Origin: UBA2334 sp049653005 | Lineage (GTDB): Bacteria > Pseudomonadota > Gammaproteobacteria > Burkholderiales > Burkholderiaceae_C | NCBI GenBank assembly: GCA_049653005.1 | Contig: JBASFL010000095.1 | Span: 40,554-104,553 of the forward strand | DNA: 64,000 bases | Direction: 5' to 3' | In this document: positions 56,217 to 64,000 of the stretch, one piece after another | Layout: each line of letters starts with the position of its first letter | Numbering within the stretch: position 1 is the stretch's first letter | Position numbers and translations under genes: made by a program | Notes under the pieces: model-generated | What the model was told of the DNA's origin: nothing | Database searches by the model: none | Seen by the model: only the letters and a program-made list of their open reading frames with translations

Positions 56217-57557
56217 TCACCGCGCGTCTTCTGGGCTCAGGCGCAACATATCGGTGCCATCACCGGCTGACAAAAGGCCGGTTTGAGCGTAGATCCCCAG
56301 CTTGGCGCGGGTGTCGGTGATGTCCAGGTTGCGCATGGTCAACTGGCCAATCCGGTCCAGCGGGCTGAACGGCGCGTTTTCCACCTTTTCCATGCTCAGG
56401 CGCTCGGGGGCGTAGGTCAGGTTGGGGCTGTCGGTGTTCAGGATGGAGTAGTCGTTGCCACGGCGCAGTTCCAGGGTCACTTCGCCGGTGATGGCGCGGG
56501 CCACCCAGCGTTGGGCGGTTTCACGCAGCATCAGGGCTTGGCTGTCGAACCAGCGGCCTTGGTACAGCAGGCGGCCCAGTTTGCGGCCGTTGTCGCGGTA
56601 TTGCTCGATCGTGTCTTCGTTGTGGATGCCGGTCACCAGCCGTTCGTAGGCGATGAACAGCAGGGCCAAGCCGGGGGCTTCGTAAATGCCGCGGCTCTTG
56701 GCTTCGATGATGCGGTTCTCGATCTGGTCGCTCATGCCCAGGCCATGGCGGCCACCGATTTCGTTGGCCTTGAGGAACAGGTCCACCAGGCTGGCGTAGG
56801 CCACGCCGTTGATGGCCACGGGGCGGCCTTCTTCGAAGCGCACGGTCACTTCTTCGCGTTTGACTTCCACCTCGTCTTTCCAGAACGCCACGCCCATGAT
56901 GGGGTTGACGATGCGCATGCCGCTGTTCAGGTGCTCCAGGTCTTTGGCCTCGTGGGTGGCGCCCAGCATGTTGCTGTCGGTGCTGTAGGCCTTCTCGGCA
57001 CTCATCTTGTAGCCGTGGCCGTGCTGGGTCATGAAGGCCGACATTTCGGCACGGCCGCCCAGTTCGTCAATGAAAGTCTGGTCCAGCCAAGGCTTGTAGA
57101 TGCGCAGGTTGGGGTTGGTCAGCAGGCCGTAGCGGTAGAAACGCTCGATGTCATTGCCCTTGAAGGTGGAGCCGTCGCCCCAGATGTGCACATCGTCTTC
57201 CTTCATGGCGGCCACCAGCATGGTGCCCGTCACGGCGCGCCCCAGGGGCGTGGTGTTGAAGTAGGTCACACCAGCGGTGCTGATGTGGAAGGCACCGCAT
57301 TGCAGCGCGGCAATGCCTTCGGTAGCCAGTTGGGTGCGGCAGTCGATCAGGCGGGCTTTTTCGGCTCCGTAGGCCATGGCCTTGCGGGGGATTTCGTCGT
57401 AATCCGCCTCGTCGGGCTGGCCCAAGTTGGCCGTGTAGGCATAGGGCACGGCGCCTTTTTGGCGCATCCACAGCAGGGCGGCGCTGGTGTCGAGGCCGCC
57501 GGAGAAGGCGATACCGACTTTTTGCTGGGCGGGGAGATTTTGAAGAATGGTGGCCAT
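56217..57557 (-). CDS. argG: Argininosuccinate synthase
   Basis: The enzyme joins citrulline and aspartate using ATP in arginine synthesis. The 446-residue length is the long (E. coli-type) form. Motifs: GIAFSGGLDTSAALLWM (ATP-binding P-loop), STDSNMLGATHEA, NEIGGRHGLGMSDQIENRI. I chose the ATG at 57557; the same frame extends upstream without a ribosome-binding site. Confidence 0.95.
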   Translation of the reverse strand: MATILQNLPAQQKVGIAFSGGLDTSAALLWMRQKGAVPYAYTANLGQPDEADYDEIPRKAMAYGAEKARLIDCRTQLATEGIAALQCGAFHISTAGVTYFNTTPLGRAVTGTMLVAAMKEDDVHIWGDGSTFKGNDIERFYRYGLLTNPNLRIYKPWLDQTFIDELGGRAEMSAFMTQHGHGYKMSAEKAYSTDSNMLGATHEAKDLEHLNSGMRIVNPIMGVAFWKDEVEVKREEVTVRFEEGRPVAINGVAYASLVDLFLKANEIGGRHGLGMSDQIENRIIEAKSRGIYEAPGLALLFIAYERLVTGIHNEDTIEQYRDNGRKLGRLLYQGRWFDSQALMLRETAQRWVARAITGEVTLELRRGNDYSILNTDSPNLTYAPERLSMEKVENAPFSPLDRIGQLTMRNLDITDTRAKLGIYAQTGLLSAGDGTDMLRLSPEDAR

Positions 57558-57637
57558 GGGGTCGGGCAAAAAAAGAGGCAGCCGTGCTGCCGTGTTGAGG
57601 GGGCGGTGGGCCACGGGCGGCCCACCGTCAGCACGTG

Positions 57638-57955
57638 TCAGCCGAAATGGCAGATGTAGTGGTAGGGCTCGGTCACGTGGATGTTGAACGAGCTGTTGCC
57701 GGGAATGCTGAACGAGTGGCCGGGGGTGGATTTGAGCCACTCGCTGGTGCCTGCCAACTGGTATTCGCAGCCGCCGGCCACACACTCCATGATTTCAGGC
57801 GCACCGGTGTTGAAGGTGAGCGAAGAGGGCAGGACCACGCCCACCGATTTTTTGGTGCCGTCGGCGAACGTGATACCGTGGCTCACGCACTTGCCGTCAA
57901 AGTAAACGCTGGCTTGGGTGTTGACGGAGACGCTGTCGAATTTTTCGGTGGCCAT
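57638..57955 (-). CDS. ppnP: Pyrimidine/purine nucleoside phosphorylase
   Basis: A 105-residue cupin-fold enzyme (YaiE/DUF1255 family) that phosphorolyses several nucleosides to base and ribose 1-phosphate. The pattern ASVYFDGKCVSHGITFADGTKKSVGVVLP, then VAGGCEYQL and GHSFSIPGNSSFNIHV..YHYICHFG is the family core. The ATG at 57955 gives the normal length. It lies between argG and the Spx-like gene on the same strand. Confidence 0.92.
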   Translation of the reverse strand: MATEKFDSVSVNTQASVYFDGKCVSHGITFADGTKKSVGVVLPSSLTFNTGAPEIMECVAGGCEYQLAGTSEWLKSTPGHSFSIPGNSSFNIHVTEPYHYICHFG

Positions 57956-57987
57956 GGGGCGGACTTTCAAGAATCAAAAGGCAAATT

Positions 57988-58335
57988 TTAGGGCAGCAGC
58001 TGGGCCCACCGGTCGGCGTCAAAGCCCACGGTCACGGCCGAGGGCCACATCACCACAGGGCGCTTGATGGCGCTGGGTTGTGCCACCAGCAGCGCCAGGG
58101 CAGACGGCGCGTCCACCACGGTGGCTTGCGCCTCGGGTGGCAACTGTCGCCAAGTGGTGCCCTTTTTGTTCAGCAGCGTTTCCCAGCCGACTTGTGTTTG
58201 CCAATTGGCCAACTGTGCCTCGGGCACACCTTGTTTCTTGAAATCGTGGAACACATGCGCCACCCCCTGTGCTTGCAGCCAGGCACGGGCTTTTTTGACG
58301 GTGTCGCAGTTGGGTATGCCGTAGAGCGTGATCAT
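57988..58335 (-). CDS. Spx/ArsC-family (YffB-like) protein
   Basis: A 115-residue thioredoxin-fold protein starting ITLYGIPNCDTVKKARAWL, with the single cysteine of the ArsC/YffB subgroup, then FHDFKKQGV and the conserved IKRPVVMW. YffB-type members are glutathione-related oxidoreductases of unclear substrate; arsenate reduction is not shown. It is divergent from folC, 57 bases apart. Confidence 0.88.
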   Translation of the reverse strand: MITLYGIPNCDTVKKARAWLQAQGVAHVFHDFKKQGVPEAQLANWQTQVGWETLLNKKGTTWRQLPPEAQATVVDAPSALALLVAQPSAIKRPVVMWPSAVTVGFDADRWAQLLP

Positions 58336-58391
58336 GGCGGGAATTGTGCCGCAGCCCTGAAGCCCGCCCGGGTGGCTGAGACAATACCGGC

Positions 58392-59756
58392 ATGCCCGAA
58401 TTCACCGCCCGCCCACCTTCGTCCTCCGCTTCTTTGCCTGAATGGCTTGCCTACTGCGAGCGCATCCACCCCACCACCATCGACATGGGGCTGGACCGCG
58501 TGCGTGTGGTGGCCGAGCGCCTGGGGCTCACCCAAGGCCTGGGCTGCCCAGTGGTCACAGTGGCGGGTACCAATGGCAAAGGGTCTACCTGCGCCATGCT
58601 GGCGGCGATTTACGGGGCGGCCGGGTATCGCACGGGGGTGTACAGCTCGCCCCACTTGGTGCATTTCGAAGAACGCTGCCGCCTGTTGGGCGAGGCGGTA
58701 GATTCATCTGTTTTAGTAGCTAACTTTTCAATGGTGGAAAGCGCTAGGTGCCAAAATGATTCAAAAAAAACGGCGCCCATCAGCCTGACCTATTTCGAGT
58801 TCACCACGCTGGCCATTTTGTTGGCGCTGTCGCAGGCGGGGCTGGATGTCATCGTGCTGGAGGTGGGGCTGGGCGGGCGGCTGGACGCGGTGAATCTGGT
58901 GGATGCCGACTGTGCCGTCATCACCAGCATTGACCTGGACCACATGGCCTTGCTGGGCAACGACCGCGAGGCCATTGGTTACGAGAAGGCCGGCATCATG
59001 CGCACCGGCCGCCCCGTGGTAGTCAGCGACCCGGTGCCCCCTCAAAGCGTGTTGGACCGCGCGCTGGAGGTGGATGCCGATCTGTGGCGGGTGGGGCTTG
59101 ACTTCAGTTTTGGCGGCGACCAGCAGCAATGGGGTTGGGCCACCTCGGCCGCCCGGGGGGCGCGCCGCTACAGCGGGCTCGCCTACCCGGCCTTGCGCGG
59201 TGCCAACCAGTTGTTGAATGCCGCCGGTGTGCTGGCCGTGGTGGAGGTGCTGCGCACGCAGCTGCCCGTGACGGCGCAAGCCGTGCGGGTGGGCCTGTCG
59301 CAGGTGGAGTTGCCTGGGCGGTTTCAAATTGTGCCGGGCCAGCCTACCTTGGTGTTGGACGTGGCGCACAACCCGCATTCGGTGGCCGCCCTCACGGCGA
59401 ACCTGGATGCCATGGGTTACTACCCCACCACCCGGGTCGTGTTCGGTGCCATGGCTGACAAAGACCTGGCGCCCATGCTGGCCAAGGTCTCACCGCTGGT
59501 GGACCACTGGTATTTCACCGATTTGCCCACCCCCAGGGCCAGCACGGCGGCTGATTTGCACACCCAATGGGCGGCCATGCCAGGTCGCAAGGGGGCCGTG
59601 GCCGGCACCTTTGACACCCCCATGGCCGCCCTGGCAGCAGCGGTCGCCGCAGCAGACCCCACTGATAGAATCGTGGTCTTCGGATCGTTCTTCACCGTGG
59701 GTGGCGTGCTCGTGAATGGCACCCCTCGCTTGTCTGCAAAACACCTGTCTTCGTGA
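58392..59756 (+). CDS. folC: Folylpolyglutamate synthase/dihydrofolate synthase
   Basis: A 454-residue ATP-dependent ligase that adds glutamate to folates (and makes dihydrofolate from dihydropteroate). The P-loop VTVAGTNGKGST, the SSPHLVHFEER loop, LTYFEFTTLAI, VGLGGRLDAVNLVD, and DVAHNPHSVAAL are seen. Residues about 107-126 (VLVANFSMVESARCQNDSK) coincide with a dispersed-repeat copy. It begins the operon-like run folC-SPOR-cvpA-purF. Confidence 0.94.
   Translation: MPEFTARPPSSSASLPEWLAYCERIHPTTIDMGLDRVRVVAERLGLTQGLGCPVVTVAGTNGKGSTCAMLAAIYGAAGYRTGVYSSPHLVHFEERCRLLGEAVDSSVLVANFSMVESARCQNDSKKTAPISLTYFEFTTLAILLALSQAGLDVIVLEVGLGGRLDAVNLVDADCAVITSIDLDHMALLGNDREAIGYEKAGIMRTGRPVVVSDPVPPQSVLDRALEVDADLWRVGLDFSFGGDQQQWGWATSAARGARRYSGLAYPALRGANQLLNAAGVLAVVEVLRTQLPVTAQAVRVGLSQVELPGRFQIVPGQPTLVLDVAHNPHSVAALTANLDAMGYYPTTRVVFGAMADKDLAPMLAKVSPLVDHWYFTDLPTPRASTAADLHTQWAAMPGRKGAVAGTFDTPMAALAAAVAAADPTDRIVVFGSFFTVGGVLVNGTPRLSAKHLSS
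58709..58770 (+). repeat. Dispersed repeat embedded in folC
   Basis: It reads TTTTAGTAGCTAACTTTTC, a spacer, AAAGCGCTAGGTGCC, then AAAATGATTCAAAAAAAA, an A/T-rich island in a G+C-rich gene and closely similar to the intergenic copy at 47781. The reading frame stays open through it. Confidence 0.65.
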
Positions 59757-59816
59757 TTTTTATCGTCCCTGGCATCGCTGCCTCGGGTTGTATGGAAGTT
59801 GCCGTTTTCCCCCAGC

Positions 59817-60533
59817 ATGTTCAAGCCACGCCAAGCCCCAGCCGCCACGCCTGCCACACCGCCTGCCATTGAAGTGGTGCGTCGGCGTGCCAAACACCGC
59901 CTGATCGGTGCCAGTGTGCTGGTGCTGGCGGGGGTGGTGGTGTTTCCGGTGTTGTTTGACACGCAGCCCCGTCCCATCCCGGTGGACATTCCTATAGAAA
60001 TTCCCTCGCGCCAAACCGCCAAGCCTTTGGGCAAAGTGGTCGCCGCAGAGCCGGTGGGCACAGACCGCTCGCTGTCACCGCGTGAAGACCTGGTGGATTC
60101 GCCCTCGAAGCCCGCATTGCCCGTGGAAACCGAGCCCAAGGCGGTTGCCGACGCGGCTGTCACTGAGCCTGCGGCGAAAAAGCCCAACCCACCTGCGCCC
60201 ACGCCCGCCTCCCCGCCGCCAACCCCTGTGCTTTCTGCCAAAGAAAGTGCCCGTGCCCATGCCTTGCTGGAAGGGCGTGATGCGCCCGTTGCCGCAGCCA
60301 ACACCGAGCGGTTCATTGTCCAGGTGGGGGCATTTGCCGACACCGCGCTGGCGCAACAGACGCGGTTGAAGCTGGAACGCGCAGGCTTGAAAACTTACAC
60401 ACACGTGGCCACCACCCCTGATGGCAAGCGCACCCGCGTTCGCATGGGGCCTTTCGCCAGCCGTTCCGATGCCGACAAAGCCGCGGCCAAAGCCAAGGGC
60501 CTGGGGATCACGGCCGCCATCCTGACGTTGTGA
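59817..60533 (+). CDS. SPOR-domain membrane protein
   Basis: A 238-residue single-span protein (hydrophobic stretch about residues 29-48, LIGASVLVLAGVVVFPVLF), a long Pro/Ala-rich periplasmic linker, then a C-terminal SPOR domain (RFIVQVGAFADTALAQQTRLKLERAG) that binds denuded peptidoglycan at the septum. DedD-like. Start at the ATG 59817 (an upstream TTG at 59799 is possible). Same strand as folC, 60 bases behind it. Confidence 0.88.
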   Translation: MFKPRQAPAATPATPPAIEVVRRRAKHRLIGASVLVLAGVVVFPVLFDTQPRPIPVDIPIEIPSRQTAKPLGKVVAAEPVGTDRSLSPREDLVDSPSKPALPVETEPKAVADAAVTEPAAKKPNPPAPTPASPPPTPVLSAKESARAHALLEGRDAPVAAANTERFIVQVGAFADTALAQQTRLKLERAGLKTYTHVATTPDGKRTRVRMGPFASRSDADKAAAKAKGLGITAAILTL

Positions 60534-60542
60534 GGCCGCGCC

Positions 60543-61027
60543 ATGAATGTGGTTGATGCCTTGTTGGCCACGGCCATGCTGCTCTCCATGGTCTTGGGCG
60601 CCTGGCGGGGGTTTTTGTACGAGGTGTTTTCCCTGGTCGGGTGGGTGGCGGCTTTTTTGCTGGCCAAATGGTTTGCCGCCGATGCCGCCGCCCACTTGCC
60701 TTTGCAGGGTGCTTCTGACGCGTTGAAAACCGTGGCAGGTTTTTTGGTGGTGTTCATTGCCAGTGCGTTTGGTTTTGGTTTGGTGTCTTGGCTGGTTCGC
60801 AAGCTGGCCGAGAAAGTGGGGCTGCGCCCCGTGGACCGTGTGCTGGGCAGCTTGTTCGGCATGGCCCGTGGACTGATTTTGTTGGTGTTCGCTGCGTTTG
60901 TCGTGGGGCTGACGCCCTGGGCGCGCGACAGCATTTGGCTGGAATCCCGGCTGGCTCAAGTGTTGGTGGTGTTGGCAGAGCACGCGAAAGTGCTGTTGCC
61001 CGAGGAATTTTTAAAGGTGGTGTCCTG

Positions 61028-61028
<1 letters not shown>
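60543..61028 (+). CDS. cvpA: CvpA family membrane protein
   Basis: A 161-residue inner-membrane protein with about four spans: MNVVDALLATAMLLSMVLGAWRG at the start, and the RPVDRVLGSLFGMARGLILL segment characteristic of CvpA. The family is known for colicin V production and envelope/purine-linked phenotypes, without a settled biochemical role. Its stop codon overlaps the purF start by one base, as in many proteobacteria. Confidence 0.92.
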
Positions 61029-62530
<1,502 letters not shown>

Positions 62531-62561
62531 GTTCTTTTTCTGATTTGCGCCTCCCATTTTT

Positions 62562-63950
62562 ATGACCATTCGCACCCGCACCCGTTTTGCGCCATCGCCC
62601 ACTGGTTTCATCCATTTGGGCAACATCCGTTCGGCCTTGTATCCTTGGGCGTTTGCCCGCTCCACTGGCGGTGACTTCATTCTTCGCATTGAAGACACCG
62701 ATCTGGAGCGCTCCAGTCAGGCCGCAGTGGATGTGATTTTGGAGGGCATGGCTTGGTTGGGCCTGACCCACGATGAAGGCCCGTTCTATCAAATGCAGCG
62801 CATGGACCGCTACAAAGCGGTGTTGGCGGAATTGCAGGCCCTCGGACATGTGTACCCCTGTTACACGAGCGTTGCCGAGTTGGACGCTTTGCGTGAACGC
62901 CAAATGGCCGCCAAGGAAAAACCCAGGTACGACGGCACCTGGCGACCCGAGCCTGGCAAAACACTGCCCCCTGTGCCAGAAGGCGTGGCACCGGTGCTGC
63001 GTTTCAAAAACCCCGTTGAGGGGGTTGTGGCTTGGGACGACAAGGTCAAAGGCCGCATTGAAATCCGAAACACAGAGCTGGACGACTTGGTGATTGCGCG
63101 CCCCGATGGCACTCCCACCTACAACTTTTGTGTGGTGGTGGATGACATCGACATGGCGATCACCCATGTCATCCGTGGTGACGACCATGTGAACAACACC
63201 CCGCGCCAGATAAACATATTCAATGCGCTTGGCAAACAGCCGCCGGTGTATGCCCATTTGCCCACTGTGCTCAACGAGCAGGGTGAAAAAATGAGCAAAC
63301 GCAATGGTGCCAAGCCTGTGACCCAATACAAGGCGGAGGGCTACTTGCCCGATGCCATGGTGAATTACCTGGCCCGTCTGGGGTGGAGCCATGGCGATGA
63401 CGAAATTTTCAGCCGTGAGCAGTTTCTCGCTTGGTTCAATCTGGATCACCTGGGCAAAAGCGCTGCCCAGTTCGACGAAGCCAAATTGCGGTGGGTGAAC
63501 GCGCAACACATCAAAACGACCAGTGATGGCGATTTGGCGGCTTTGGTGGCCCCCATGCTTCAGGCGCAAGGGTTGACTGTGGATGACCGCCTGCCCCGTT
63601 TGTGCCAGCTGTTCAAAGACCGCTGCGACACCACGCTGGCTTTGGCGGGGTGGTGCTCTGCTTTTTACGGTCCTGTCGCAGTCAACGCAGAAGAATGGGC
63701 CAAGCACGTCACACCCGCCGTTAAGCCGGCCCTTGTTGATTTGGCTGATCGCTTGTCTCGTTGTGAATGGGCGAAAGCGGCCATTGCCACGGCCATCAAA
63801 GAAGTACTGGCCGACCATGCGCTCAAGATGCCCCAATTGGCCATGCCTGTGCGCGTTTTGGTCATGGGCACCGCACAGACGCCAAGCTTGGATGCGGTGC
63901 TGGAATTGCAGGGAAGAGAAAAAGTTTTGGAGAGCTTGTCAAAAGCATAA
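62562..63950 (+). CDS. gltX: Glutamyl-tRNA synthetase
   Basis: A 462-residue class I aminoacyl-tRNA synthetase that charges tRNA-Glu. The HIGH-type motif is PSPTGFIHLGNIRSAL at the N-terminus and the KMSKS-type motif is EKMSKRNGAKP near residue 245, with the discriminating-type anticodon-binding C-terminus. It begins 31 bases after purF and runs to the end of the window, where a promoter follows. Confidence 0.96.
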   Translation: MTIRTRTRFAPSPTGFIHLGNIRSALYPWAFARSTGGDFILRIEDTDLERSSQAAVDVILEGMAWLGLTHDEGPFYQMQRMDRYKAVLAELQALGHVYPCYTSVAELDALRERQMAAKEKPRYDGTWRPEPGKTLPPVPEGVAPVLRFKNPVEGVVAWDDKVKGRIEIRNTELDDLVIARPDGTPTYNFCVVVDDIDMAITHVIRGDDHVNNTPRQINIFNALGKQPPVYAHLPTVLNEQGEKMSKRNGAKPVTQYKAEGYLPDAMVNYLARLGWSHGDDEIFSREQFLAWFNLDHLGKSAAQFDEAKLRWVNAQHIKTTSDGDLAALVAPMLQAQGLTVDDRLPRLCQLFKDRCDTTLALAGWCSAFYGPVAVNAEEWAKHVTPAVKPALVDLADRLSRCEWAKAAIATAIKEVLADHALKMPQLAMPVRVLVMGTAQTPSLDAVLELQGREKVLESLSKA

Positions 63951-63965
63951 AAAGCTCTCTATAAT
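63936..63965 (+). promoter_or_regulatory. Sigma-70 promoter at the window end
   Basis: TTGTCA (63936-63941) and TATAAT (63960-63965) are 18 bases apart, close to consensus. A small hairpin (AGCGTAA/TTACGCT, 63980-63997) lies in the start of the transcript. The gene it drives lies beyond the window. Confidence 0.65.
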
Positions 63966-64000
63966 TCAAGGCTTGCTACAGCGTAAATGATTACGCTAAA

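Noticed and set aside
56283..57659. 458-codon plus-strand frame opposite argG
   Set aside because: Shadow of argG with His/Val/Gly-rich composition.

Overview
The window is from a betaproteobacterium, most likely a member of the Comamonadaceae (Burkholderiales). Evidence: high G+C coding DNA with compact 4-nt start/stop overlaps, a gap-pgk-fba block, an order of folC-SPOR-cvpA-purF, and family-typical short dispersed repeats. The genus cannot be fixed from the sequence (Hydrogenophaga-, Rhodoferax- or Limnohabitans-like are all possible). The sulfur genes suggest a facultative sulfur oxidiser.

Layout. (1) 1-2957: the end of gap, then pgk and fba (glycolysis/gluconeogenesis/Calvin-type triose and hexose steps). 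(2) 3210-12691: a sulfur-oxidation island. A minus-strand fccA-fccB-cytochrome c unit handles sulfide, and a divergent soxR-like regulator leads soxCD, soxYZ, soxAX and soxB for complete thiosulfate oxidation. The plus-strand run is punctuated by four internal hairpins. (3) 12846-20877: a HAD phosphatase translationally coupled to a sigma-54 activator, followed by a well-formed -24/-12 promoter and a branched-chain-type ABC importer operon ending in an alpha/beta hydrolase. (4) 20986-24666: hemH, a HAD hydrolase, a GST, a universal stress protein and an unknown gene. (5) 24857-26207: an IS3-family element that cuts off an older gene and has a nonsense mutation in its own orfB. (6) 26468-37114: a 10.6-kb integrative mobilizable element in the 3' half of tRNA-Thr(CGT). 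It is bounded by 92-bp direct repeats and carries a tyrosine integrase, a MobV-type relaxase, one RelE-like toxin followed by five antitoxin-type genes, an 11-bp-phased repeat array, a strongly structured RNA leader and its own tRNA-Val(TAC). (7) 37154-64000: chromosomal backbone: fbp, pepN, prfB (with programmed frameshift), an acyltransferase, lipid/acyl-CoA genes, plsY, two degenerate HD-GYP paralogs next to a YajQ protein, murB, a hybrid histidine kinase with a secreted partner, argG, ppnP, an Spx/ArsC-like gene, folC, a SPOR protein, cvpA, purF and gltX.

The strongest candidates for something not yet described are in the integrated element: the toxin-poor, antitoxin-rich operon at 28132-30023, the helically phased repeats at 34900-34986, and the structured leader at 35060-35290, whose segments can pair in two mutually exclusive ways. 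Outside it, a family of about 50-bp repeats occurs between genes and also, in frame, inside pepN, folC and (twice) an acyl-CoA synthetase gene. All family assignments are from reading motifs; no database search was run.
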